DNA of 7,592 nucleotides from an uncultured Lachnospiraceae bacterium (GCA_945836355.1 CAMALD010000058.1:1-7592), one strand, 5' to 3'; shown: positions 1-6,116, counted from the first letter of the stretch. The notes: generated by a model from the sequence alone, not told the origin. Program-made: numbers and translations.

Positions 1-583
1 TGGATGCTTCAAAAAAAGCATCCTTCTTGCTGCTGTGACCGTCATCCTCCTTAATCCACGGAGCCATAGAATGCCCCATCGGATGTGCGTGGAAGGTTCC
101 CTCCTTGATGGTCGCCATATCGTCATTCAATTCTCCGCAATACGAACCGCAAAAGCCCCAATATGCATATACCCTGCCGTCATCATCCACCAAAATGCCC
201 GGGTCAAAGCCCAGCTCCGTCTTCACCGGGTCCGTAAACGGTCCCCATGGAGTGTCGGATTTTGCCACCATGATTACAGAACCCTTTTGTTCTGCCGCAT
301 ACATATAATAGGTATCGTCTTTTTTTACCACATCCGGCGCATAAAGAATACTGTTATCCGTAGCGCGGTAACAGGTGCCGTGGCACTTCCAGTCCGTCAG
401 GTCATTCACCGGCGCAGACCATACCACATAATCCCGCCCGCAGTATTCCGTAACCTCCGTATCGTGTGAGCCATAAACATAAACTCTTTCCTCCCCATCA
501 TACAAAAAAACTCTCGGCTCACCGTCCGGAACATGCTCCCACAACGGCATATACGGGTTTGCGCCTTTTATTGTCTGCTTCAT
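1..583 (-). CDS. Glycoside hydrolase family 43 protein, N-terminal half (cut by left edge)
   Basis: Starts at ATG 583-581 and stays open to the window edge, giving 194 residues; the rest lies to the left. The N-terminus (NPYMPLWEHVPDGEPRVF, residues 9-26, then VYVYGSHD, 34-41) is the usual opening of a large clostridial GH43 group, five-bladed beta-propeller enzymes that cleave arabinosyl, xylosyl or related side chains from plant polysaccharides. YAPDV (81-85) should supply the pKa-modulating aspartate D84. FFEAS at the very edge (190-194) fits the general-acid glutamate E192. The usual catalytic-base aspartate position appears to be E22 in GEPRVF. There is no signal peptide, so it probably acts in the cytoplasm on imported oligosaccharides. 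An AGGAGG lies 9 nt before the ATG. The substrate cannot be told from this half. Family assignment is confident; the catalytic mapping is from memory of the family. Confidence 0.88.
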   Translation of the reverse strand, partial: MKQTIKGANPYMPLWEHVPDGEPRVFLYDGEERVYVYGSHDTEVTEYCGRDYVVWSAPVNDLTDWKCHGTCYRATDNSILYAPDVVKKDDTYYMYAAEQKGSVIMVAKSDTPWGPFTDPVKTELGFDPGILVDDDGRVYAYWGFCGSYCGELNDDMATIKEGTFHAHPMGHSMAPWIKEDDGHSSKKDAFFEAS

Positions 584-592
584 TTTCAAAAT

Positions 593-598
593 CCTCCT
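593..598 (-). promoter_or_regulatory. Ribosome binding site of the GH43 gene
   Basis: A perfect AGGAGG on the minus strand ends 9 nt before the ATG at 583. It fixes that start; no other in-frame start in the short leader has a comparable site. Confidence 0.85.
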
Positions 599-637
599 CT
601 TTCTTATCCTTTTGATATTATTTCAGTCCTTCCCCAT

Positions 638-643
638 ATTATA
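638..643 (-). promoter_or_regulatory. Possible -10 box for the GH43 gene
   Basis: A perfect TATAAT reads on the minus strand between the stop codon of the calcium-loop protein (654) and the GH43 start (583). The hexamer 17 nt upstream (TCTGGC) is a poor -35, so it may need an activator. It sits in the loop and arm of an imperfect inverted repeat (CCCATAT / ATATGTGG, about 633-652). A 13-bp imperfect palindrome (TGATAT-T-ATTTCA on the plus strand, 613-625; arms agree at 5 of 6) lies just downstream in the predicted leader. Either could be an operator. No intrinsic terminator separates the two genes, so some read-through from upstream is possible. Confidence 0.4.
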
Positions 644-653
644 GATATGTGGA

Positions 654-1835
654 CTAGACTGCCAGATCCACATGATTTAACGTTCCTGCCGCGCCGGTGC
701 TCTCCTTCAGATACACCCCGGTCCTTTGCAGCATTCCGTTTGTCCTGTTCTCACTATCCTTCAGGTAAAATGCAGTGTCCACATTTCCAAGATAGATTGC
801 CCCCACATCAGCCTGTTTTAAATCCATCAGCCGGTCGTTTCCGTCCTCATCCTTTGTCCAGACCTTTAAGCTGCTAAAAATGTCATCATTTTCGTCAATC
901 CATCCGTTTCCGTCCTCATCGTACGCTGCCAGCTCCTGAAACCCGTCACCGCTTGCAGTGCCAAACAATTCAGAACCGTTATTAATTTTGCCGTCATCAT
1001 TCTTATCCAGAGCCAGGAAGCCGCTTCCGTTTCCGGCAAACGATATTTCCTCCTCCTCCCCATCGCTGTCCAGATCAAAGAAATACTTTTGATCAGTGAC
1101 GGTGCCTATATTGGTATCCAGATTGATCATCAAAGGGTCGGTCAGCACATAGCTTTCGGTGGTTAATGAGTCAAATTTGCTCACAAATGCCCTTGACATT
1201 CCCACTTCGATATTAAAATCAATATCACGGCCATCCGCAGTCTGTACCCTTCCTGTCGCTGCAAATACTGTGCTCTCCGTCTCACTCGTAAACCCGGAGA
1301 CTGCCGTCACCTTGTGCCACAATGTCCCCGACGAGGAGGTACCGAAAGAAACCGTTGCCGAGGCACCAAAGGAAACTCCGAATTCCTGCTTCTCGAATCC
1401 GGTCGATCTGACATCCAGCACTCTCTTTCCGTCAAGTAATTTCAACTCCGCCGAATTAAGAACTTTCCCCTGACGCAGCATCGCAAACATTTTTTTGATC
1501 ATCTCCAGCTTCAGCTTGTACTCATCGGACATTTCAATTTCCCCGCCCGGGCTTGCCTTCTCCGCTTTTGCCTGCTTTCGCAGGTTCTCAGCCATCACCT
1601 TTGCCGCTTTTTCCTGATTTTCCTTTTGTTTTTGTGCTGTCTCCTCTTCCTTCTGTTTCTTGTACAGCTTCATACTTTCAAGTGAGGTTTTGCCTTCCAC
1701 CTCACCGGACAAGGTCAGAATCGCACCGGCTAAATTGTCAGAAGCTGCCGCCTTCATCGTCATGGACTCAGTGTGGGTGTACCTGCTCTCACTATGACTT
1801 GACGTCATCGCAACAGAACTGTTTGTAATTTTCAT
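654..1835 (-). CDS. Calcium-loop (EF-hand / RTX-associated type) protein, 393 aa
   Basis: A 393-residue soluble protein of unknown role. Residues 1-35 are Ser/Thr/Met-rich and low complexity. Residues about 53-93 are Lys/Glu/Gln-rich and very likely coiled coil. A beta-rich middle part (about 140-245) has no motif I recognise. The C-terminal block has D-x-D-x-D-G loops: DLDSDG (254-259), DKNDDGKINNGSE (277-289, followed by LFG), DEDGNGWIDENDD (306-318) and DEDGN (329-333). This order resembles the calcium-binding module found near the ends of many proteobacterial RTX proteins, but there are no GGxGxDxxx nonapeptide repeats. There is no signal peptide or membrane segment, so location is unknown. 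The start was moved from an upstream ATG at 1856 to the ATG at 1835, because AAGGAG lies 6 nt before the latter. A sigma-D-like promoter lies upstream. Calcium binding is inferred from the loops. Confidence 0.8.
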   Translation of the reverse strand: MKITNSSVAMTSSHSESRYTHTESMTMKAAASDNLAGAILTLSGEVEGKTSLESMKLYKKQKEEETAQKQKENQEKAAKVMAENLRKQAKAEKASPGGEIEMSDEYKLKLEMIKKMFAMLRQGKVLNSAELKLLDGKRVLDVRSTGFEKQEFGVSFGASATVSFGTSSSGTLWHKVTAVSGFTSETESTVFAATGRVQTADGRDIDFNIEVGMSRAFVSKFDSLTTESYVLTDPLMINLDTNIGTVTDQKYFFDLDSDGEEEEISFAGNGSGFLALDKNDDGKINNGSELFGTASGDGFQELAAYDEDGNGWIDENDDIFSSLKVWTKDEDGNDRLMDLKQADVGAIYLGNVDTAFYLKDSENRTNGMLQRTGVYLKESTGAAGTLNHVDLAV

Positions 1836-1841
1836 TTTGGA

Positions 1842-1847
1842 CTCCTT
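1842..1847 (-). promoter_or_regulatory. Ribosome binding site deciding the start of the calcium-loop protein
   Basis: AAGGAG, within GGAAAGGAG at 1842-1850, lies 6 nt upstream of the ATG at 1835. It falls inside the seven extra codons of the alternative start at 1856, so it supports the shorter protein. Confidence 0.8.
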
Positions 1848-1889
1848 TCCGCTCATGCAAATCCTTTTGCATCGTTTCTAATGTAGTAG

Positions 1890-1917
1890 TTATCGGCATT
1901 TCTCAACGATATCATTA
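1890..1917 (-). promoter_or_regulatory. Sigma-D/FliA-like promoter of the calcium-loop protein
   Basis: On the minus strand GCCGATAA (1897-1890) matches the full -10 consensus of the flagellar sigma factor (SigD of Bacillus, FliA of Escherichia). TAAT (1917-1914), three of four matches to TAAA, lies 16 nt upstream; the usual spacing is 15. Transcription would begin near 1882, leaving a leader of about 47 nt before the ATG at 1835. No equally good sigma-A promoter was found in this gap; TTGAGA with TACATT at a 15-nt spacing is a weak alternative. It lies just beyond the terminator of the upstream gene, where a new promoter is needed. Confidence 0.55.
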
Positions 1918-1929
1918 GCGGAAGGTTCT

Positions 1930-1954
1930 AAAAAGGGGCTGTTTTTACAGCCCC
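1930..1954 (-). terminator. Intrinsic terminator of the HD-GYP/GGDEF gene
   Basis: Reading the minus strand, GGGGCTG (1954-1948), a 6-nt loop and CAGCCCC (1941-1935) form a perfect 7-bp GC-rich stem, followed directly by TTTTT (1934-1930). It begins 7 nt after the TAG of the cyclic-di-GMP protein, so that transcript should end here and not continue into the calcium-loop gene. Confidence 0.92.
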
Positions 1955-1961
1955 TCTAATC

Positions 1962-4760
1962 CTATTTTGCACTCTTTTCTGCTCCAATGTTTTCTATTTC
2001 GTAGGTAACGGACATGTCCTGCTCTGCATACAGCCGACGGAAGCATGTCATCACTCTTTCCGCGACAACCGAGCCATTGGTAAGATTGGTATCTGCCAGT
2101 ATGACTATATACTGGTTGCTGCTGTACTCGGTTCCGACATCGACTCTGCGAAGCGATTCGATGACTGCATGGTTTAAGCAGTTCATCGCGCGGGCAAGAT
2201 TCGAAATATCCGGGTACTCTCCGTTCGGCGAATACAGCGTGAACAAAAGTATCTGGACATCATTTTTATTTCGCTCCACATACCGAAGAAGATATGAATA
2301 TATCTGCTTAAAATTCTGGTATTCTACGCTGAGAGCGCCCTTCTGGTTAGCATTGCCCTTCTCGATCATCTTTTTAATCTGCTGCATATCAGCTCTTACG
2401 GACTGGCGGCTCACTCCCTGTTCCGCATTCTCCGGCTCCTCCTCACTAAAGAACCGGTAACCGCGTTTACCATTTTCTTTTATAAAGTACAGCGCCTTAT
2501 CCGCCTGCTTATACAGCTCCTCGGTGGTGCGGCCGTCATGCGGCGCCATCGCAATACCGATGGATAGTCCGAGCGCTTCTTTATATTCTGCCAGCTTCGG
2601 ATTTTCTAAATATTTCTCCGTCATCATTTCAATTCGGCCTGCAATATTCTTCCGGCTCATATTGCCGCTTAAAAACAGTGCAAACTCGTCACCGCCTATA
2701 CGTCCCAGAATATCGCTCTGACGCTTAAAGGTTTCCTTGATGGCATTGGATAATTCCTTTAATACCAAATCGCCGACCATATGTCCATAATTGTCGTTGA
2801 TATGCTTAAAATCATCCAGATCAATCATAATGAAGCAGCCTGCCTCATTCTCCTTCAGAAGACGATTTCCCGCCGTTTTTAAGTATGTGGTATTGTAAAG
2901 ACCGGTAAGTGAATCCGTCTCTGCCATATTCTGGAGTCCGGAAACCACTTTGTTCAGCAGCCTGTATTCATCGGACATGTTTCCGGTAATTTCAGGTGTC
3001 TCCTCCTGCAGCCGGTAACCGTTTTTCAGCATTCTGATAAATACGTCTGCCAGCGCCGGATCAAACTGACTTCCGCTGCAGCGTTCAAACTCCGCAATGA
3101 TTTCATCCATACTCAGATGCGGACGATATACCCTGTCCCGGTTCATAGCGTCAAAGCTGTCCGCAATGCAGATAATGCGGGCGCACATCGGAATCTCCTC
3201 GCCTGCAATGCCGGTCGGATATCCTGTTCCGTCCCAGCGCTCATGGTGATAATATACACCTTCCTGCACATGCTCCAGCATGTTCATGCCTTTGAGGATT
3301 TCATTTCCCTTGGCAGGATGCTTTTTAACCACCGCAAATTCTTCCTCGGTCAGCCTGCCCGGCTTATTTAAGATATTATCCGGAACAACAATCTTTCCGA
3401 TATCATGCAGCAATGCAACATAATAAAGTGTATCCGCCTCTTTCGCGCTCCAGCCAAGCTCTTGTGCAATGTCCTTTGCAACCCTTGCCACCATCGCCGA
3501 ATGCCCGCTGGTGTACTTGTCTTTTGCGTCAACGCTGTTTGCCACCGTCACAATCGTGTTCAGCGTCATTTCGTCCAACTGCCTTGTCTTTGCATCCACC
3601 TGCGCCTGCAGGAAACGGGAATCCCTCAGCTGCTGCCACAATGCGCTGAACAGCAGTACAAACAAACCGGTCAGTATCCATACTCCGTCAACACGGTCCT
3701 CAACCAGATTCAGCAGTAAAAGCTCTGCCAGTGTCGACAAAATAAAGGTCAGCAGGCCACACAGCATGATTCTGTAATGTGCTGTCCTGTGACGCACGAG
3801 GTCGATGCCAATCAGCACCAGCTCTGTAACAATCAGCAGCCCAATCACCAGATTCATCGGTGCCAGACAGGTCAGAAAATCGGCGGTTCCGGTAAAATGC
3901 AGCACCATAAAAATTGTAAAATTGACAAGTATCACACACTTAATGACAGTATGTACCTTATGATACCTGCCCTCCTGCACACTGTCCATATATACAAAAA
4001 ACGGATACGGCATCAGCATGCTGAGCATAAAGGAAGCGACACCATCCACATAATAAACGTGAAATACCAGCTGGAACAATGAATTATCTGCCAGCAGCCA
4101 CAAAGAAACCATCAATATGCCGACAGAGATATAAATAATTTCCGCTACTCTCTTTTCCTTTATCGAGATTACAACCGCTGCAACTGTCAACATCAGTGAA
4201 ATAACGAAAAGTGCAATAATGCCGCCAAAATATACACCTTTTGTGTGGAAGTAATATTCAAAGGCTCCCATCGCATCTCCGATGTAGATTGGCTGCAATT
4301 CTTTGCAGATTTCCTTATCCAGTTGAAACAAAATCCTCGCCGCTGCTCCGGCATCGCTCTCATACAATGGGCAGTAAAACAGTACCCCCTTGACAATACC
4401 TCCCGGAAGCTGATTCTCTTCCGATGAGAAACACAATCTTTCCGTTCCATCCACAGACACCGTGATATCCCCTATAATCGGGATACACAGGTACATTCCG
4501 TCTCTGATATCATCCGCCAGCCGGGTCTCTATCGCCACAGATTTCCACTCCGCGGTATTTACCGTGTACGGCAGACTAATACTCTGTCTCGTCCCGTCCG
4601 CTAAAATCATTTCCCAGTTTTCAACTGTTTCATACTGTGTCTGCGGCTGAATCCCCGGAGCACTGCTGCCGCGGAATGTCACTATAAAGCAAATGCTTCC
4701 AACAAGCGCCATGAAAAACAGCGCATGTAATATTCCATTTCTTACCTGTACCTTATTCAT
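1962..4760 (-). CDS. Membrane sensor with HD-GYP phosphodiesterase, GGDEF cyclase and degenerate second GGDEF, 932 aa
   Basis: A dual cyclic-di-GMP signalling protein. Residues from the chosen start: one membrane helix (9-28); an extracytoplasmic, probably beta-sandwich domain (30-175); seven hydrophobic helices (about 178-375), an arrangement like 7TMR-DISM receptors; an HD-GYP domain (402-580); a GGDEF domain (613-771); and a third domain (810-925). HD-GYP residues are complete: SGHS, HDIGK (452-456), KKHP, HHERWDGTGYP (505-515) and DSFDAM, so it should hydrolyse c-di-GMP. The cyclase is also complete: DSLTGLYN, IDLDDFK, GGDEF (689-693), with the inhibitory-site motif RQSD (680-683) exactly five residues before it. 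The third domain resembles a GGDEF fold whose signature is SSNQY (880-884). The start is ATG 4760, with GAGG 5 nt before it. The longer frame from 4850 begins upstream of the -10 box and cannot lie on that transcript; an ATG at 4802 has no ribosome binding site. HD-GYP before GGDEF is a less common order. The sensed ligand is unknown. Confidence 0.93.
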   Translation of the reverse strand: MNKVQVRNGILHALFFMALVGSICFIVTFRGSSAPGIQPQTQYETVENWEMILADGTRQSISLPYTVNTAEWKSVAIETRLADDIRDGMYLCIPIIGDITVSVDGTERLCFSSEENQLPGGIVKGVLFYCPLYESDAGAAARILFQLDKEICKELQPIYIGDAMGAFEYYFHTKGVYFGGIIALFVISLMLTVAAVVISIKEKRVAEIIYISVGILMVSLWLLADNSLFQLVFHVYYVDGVASFMLSMLMPYPFFVYMDSVQEGRYHKVHTVIKCVILVNFTIFMVLHFTGTADFLTCLAPMNLVIGLLIVTELVLIGIDLVRHRTAHYRIMLCGLLTFILSTLAELLLLNLVEDRVDGVWILTGLFVLLFSALWQQLRDSRFLQAQVDAKTRQLDEMTLNTIVTVANSVDAKDKYTSGHSAMVARVAKDIAQELGWSAKEADTLYYVALLHDIGKIVVPDNILNKPGRLTEEEFAVVKKHPAKGNEILKGMNMLEHVQEGVYYHHERWDGTGYPTGIAGEEIPMCARIICIADSFDAMNRDRVYRPHLSMDEIIAEFERCSGSQFDPALADVFIRMLKNGYRLQEETPEITGNMSDEYRLLNKVVSGLQNMAETDSLTGLYNTTYLKTAGNRLLKENEAGCFIMIDLDDFKHINDNYGHMVGDLVLKELSNAIKETFKRQSDILGRIGGDEFALFLSGNMSRKNIAGRIEMMTEKYLENPKLAEYKEALGLSIGIAMAPHDGRTTEELYKQADKALYFIKENGKRGYRFFSEEEPENAEQGVSRQSVRADMQQIKKMIEKGNANQKGALSVEYQNFKQIYSYLLRYVERNKNDVQILLFTLYSPNGEYPDISNLARAMNCLNHAVIESLRRVDVGTEYSSNQYIVILADTNLTNGSVVAERVMTCFRRLYAEQDMSVTYEIENIGAEKSAK

Positions 4761-4763
4761 GCT

Positions 4764-4770
4764 GTCCTCT
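4764..4770 (-). promoter_or_regulatory. Ribosome binding site deciding the start of the HD-GYP/GGDEF protein
   Basis: AGAGGAC on the minus strand, with GAGG 5 nt from the ATG at 4760. The two longer in-frame starts (4850 and 4802) have no purine-rich site before them. Confidence 0.65.
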
Positions 4771-4840
4771 TTTATCTCTTCGGTGGAATAATATCCATTG
4801 TCCATGTTATAGTCACAACCTACAATCACCAATTGTAACC

Positions 4841-4869
4841 ATTTTAGCATATCCGGATACCTAATTCAA
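4841..4869 (-). promoter_or_regulatory. Sigma-A promoter of the HD-GYP/GGDEF gene, with a palindrome in the spacer
   Basis: On the minus strand TTGAAT (4869-4864), a 17-nt spacer and TAAAAT (4846-4841) form a strong sigma-A promoter, with a TGn extension directly before the -10. Transcription would start near 4834, giving a leader of about 73 nt. The spacer contains the perfect 10-bp palindrome TATCCGGATA (4850-4859), a possible operator position. No cyclic-di-GMP riboswitch core was recognised in the leader. Confidence 0.7.
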
Positions 4870-4911
4870 TGCTAAATTCCCCTGAATTTCCAATTTTTTC
4901 ATCTGCTCTTC

Positions 4912-5457
4912 CTACATCATGGCGCTGTCGTACACTGCTCTTTCCCCTCCGATAAATTTTGCCCGCCTGCGCGCCGCCGTGATATTCGCCTCGCCAATCC
5001 TGTTATTCTCAAGTCTTACAGGCACAGCGACCTTCCTGATATGCATTCCGATCAGCGTCGCACCGATATCAATACCTGCATCCGCTTTGATTTCCTCAAC
5101 TACCACAGGGTGCTGAAACATCCTGTAAGCGGTGGTCGCAAAGGAGCCCCCTGCCTTCGGCTGCGGAACCACATTCACGATTTCCGCGGACGGCACAGCC
5201 TCCGCTTCCACAACGATTGCCCGGTTTAAATGTTCACAGCACTGTGCGGCAAGATAGATACCTTTTTCCCTCAGCACTTCATAGATGCCTGCAAACAGTG
5301 CCTGCGCAACCTCGATATTGGAATTTGTGCCAATCCGGTCGCCACACACCTCGCTGGTAGAGCAGCCGACAACCAGAATCTGCCCTTTTTCCAGCTTTGC
5401 CGTCCTGCATATTTCCTCCGCCGTCTTTGAAGCCTGTTCTCTGATATTCTCGTACAT
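4912..5457 (-). CDS. ywlG: YwlG / UPF0340 (DUF436, TIGR01440) family protein, 181 aa
   Basis: A small soluble conserved protein of a family widespread in Firmicutes whose biochemical role I do not know. Recognisable blocks are VVGCSTSEVCGDRIGT (about 30-45), AAQCCEHLNRAIVVE (about 71-85), VPQPKAGGSFATTAYR and GIDIGATLIGMHIRKVAVPVR. The cysteines and the charged H-L-N-R segment look like candidate active-site or ligand residues, by inference only. The length is normal for the family. The start is the ATG at 5457: GAGAGG lies 9 nt before it, while the in-frame TTG at 5466 abuts that site and is too close to be used. It is divergent from the SOD-like gene. Downstream, 151 nt separate its stop from the next start and no minus-strand terminator is visible, so partial read-through into the HD-GYP/GGDEF gene is possible. 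Confidence 0.9.
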   Translation of the reverse strand: MYENIREQASKTAEEICRTAKLEKGQILVVGCSTSEVCGDRIGTNSNIEVAQALFAGIYEVLREKGIYLAAQCCEHLNRAIVVEAEAVPSAEIVNVVPQPKAGGSFATTAYRMFQHPVVVEEIKADAGIDIGATLIGMHIRKVAVPVRLENNRIGEANITAARRRAKFIGGERAVYDSAMM

Positions 5458-5466
5458 AGCTTTCAA

Positions 5467-5472
5467 CCTCTC
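5467..5472 (-). promoter_or_regulatory. Ribosome binding site deciding the ywlG start
   Basis: GAGAGG on the minus strand, 9 nt before the ATG at 5457. It touches the alternative TTG start at 5466, which rules that start out. Confidence 0.65.
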
Positions 5473-5519
5473 TCATTTCATTCTTTTGCCATTCTATCAA
5501 TCATTTCTTCGCTCCGGAC

Positions 5520-5534
5520 GTAATATAATATCAC
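5520..5534 (+). promoter_or_regulatory. -10 box of the SOD-like gene inside a near-palindrome
   Basis: TATAAT (5524-5529) is a perfect -10 for the plus-strand gene, with a predicted start near 5536 and a leader of about 20 nt. The region 17 nt upstream shows no -35 match. The box is embedded in GTAATAT-A-ATATCAC (5520-5534), an inverted repeat of 7-1-7 form whose arms agree at six of seven positions. Fur-family repressors such as PerR bind 7-1-7 sites, but the bases match the PerR consensus poorly, so a regulator cannot be named. Confidence 0.45.
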
Positions 5535-5545
5535 AAAAACATAAA

Positions 5546-5550
5546 TGGAG
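5546..5550 (+). promoter_or_regulatory. Ribosome binding site deciding the SOD-like start
   Basis: TGGAG lies 6 nt before the ATG at 5557. The earlier in-frame ATG at 5545 overlaps this site and has none of its own, so the shorter protein is chosen. Confidence 0.7.
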
Positions 5551-5556
5551 CTCTTT

Positions 5557-6042
5557 ATGGAAAACTCAATGCCCTGGTTTGGCAAACTGCTTTGCTATTC
5601 CACCCCGAAGGCTATCGCCGATATCCGCGGAAACAGTGAAAATCAGGCTCTCTACGGTTCCGCAACCTTTTATGATTTCGACACCGGCGGTGTATTAATA
5701 CAGGTTGAGATCTTCGGGCTTCCGGATGATAAGCTTCCCGGTCATTCCGGATTTTTCGGCATGCATATCCACCAGTACGGCAACTGCGCACCCCCGTTTG
5801 ATCAGACCGGCAATCATTACAATCCTGCAAACACAGAACATCCCTGGCATGCCGGTGACCTGCCCCCGCTGCTCTCCGGTCGTGGTTACGCATGGACCAC
5901 CTTCTACGACTCCCGCTTTTCCCTGTCAGAGATTTTGCAAAAATCATTGATCATCCATGCCCATGCCGACGATTTTACCACCCAGCCGTCCGGGAACTCC
6001 GGGAACAAGATTGCCTGCGGAGTTATCCGCCCGCTGCGGTGA
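5557..6042 (+). CDS. Cu/Zn superoxide dismutase family protein, 161 aa, no signal peptide
   Basis: A SodC-fold protein expected to dismutate superoxide if it carries copper and zinc. All metal ligands of the family are visible: copper histidines H70 and H72 in GMHIHQYGNC, bridging H87 in GNHYNP, zinc ligands H95, H98 and D101 in HPWHAGDLP, and the last copper histidine H134 in LIIHAHADDF. C77 and C154 correspond to the structural disulfide pair. The zinc loop is short: H95 to H98 is three residues, where human SOD1 has nine. In SGNSGNKIACGVI the residue equivalent to the substrate-guiding arginine (R143 in human SOD1) is K151. There is no signal sequence, although most bacterial SodC proteins are exported. 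It is the only plus-strand gene here. Family membership is clear; dismutase activity is inferred and less certain given the changes. Confidence 0.9.
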   Translation: MENSMPWFGKLLCYSTPKAIADIRGNSENQALYGSATFYDFDTGGVLIQVEIFGLPDDKLPGHSGFFGMHIHQYGNCAPPFDQTGNHYNPANTEHPWHAGDLPPLLSGRGYAWTTFYDSRFSLSEILQKSLIIHAHADDFTTQPSGNSGNKIACGVIRPLR

Positions 6043-6051
6043 GCCGTAGCC

Positions 6052-6090
6052 CCCTAAGGAAACACTGAGATAATCCGTGTTTCCTTAGGG
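6052..6090. repeat. Perfect 14-bp inverted repeat (large hairpin) after the SOD-like gene
   Basis: CCCTAAGGAAACAC (6052-6065) and GTGTTTCCTTAGGG (6077-6090) are perfect reverse complements around an 11-nt loop. It begins 9 nt after the SOD-like stop codon, so it would cap that mRNA. It is not a standard intrinsic terminator, because neither strand has a T-run after it. It may stabilise the mRNA end, be a Rho-assisted or remnant terminator, or be the scar of a mobile element. The AAGGAAACACTGA motif reminds me of ends of some transposon families, which is memory only. Confidence 0.75.
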
Positions 6091-6116
6091 CAGGGGTAAT
6101 CCCCCGGGCTGCCTTT
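6089..6116 (+). other. Second GC-rich hairpin, possible weak terminator
   Basis: GGCAG (6089-6093) pairs with CTGCC (6109-6113), and GGG (6094-6096) with CCC (6101-6103) around a TAAT loop, leaving a five-base bulge (6104-6108). Only three T residues follow on the plus strand. Its first two bases are shared with the 14-bp inverted repeat, so the two folds compete slightly. Together they may end the SOD-like transcript. Confidence 0.4.

Noticed and set aside
2..23. 8-bp perfect inverted repeat (GGATGCTT / AAGCATCC) with an A-rich loop, terminator-like
   Set aside because: It lies inside the GH43 coding frame, and the bases encode the conserved D-A-F-F-E-A-S segment. No T-run follows the stem.
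35..877. Plus-strand open frames opposite the GH43 and calcium-loop genes
   Set aside because: They are Pro/His/Arg/Ser-rich shadows of strongly supported minus-strand genes and have no ribosome binding sites or recognisable motifs.
4848..4850. Upstream start giving a 962-aa HD-GYP/GGDEF protein
   Set aside because: This ATG lies between the -35 and -10 boxes of the predicted promoter and has no ribosome binding site. The ATG at 4760 has one.
4874..4899. AAATTC / GAATTT hairpin followed by TTTTTT on the plus strand
   Set aside because: A 6-bp AT-rich stem is weak, the T-run is displaced by four bases, and no plus-strand gene reads into it. On the minus strand, where ywlG is transcribed, no T-run follows.
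5617..5624. GCCGATAT on the plus strand, another sigma-D -10-like match
   Set aside because: It is inside the SOD-like coding sequence, has TTCC instead of TAAA at the -35 position, and is explained by ordinary codons.
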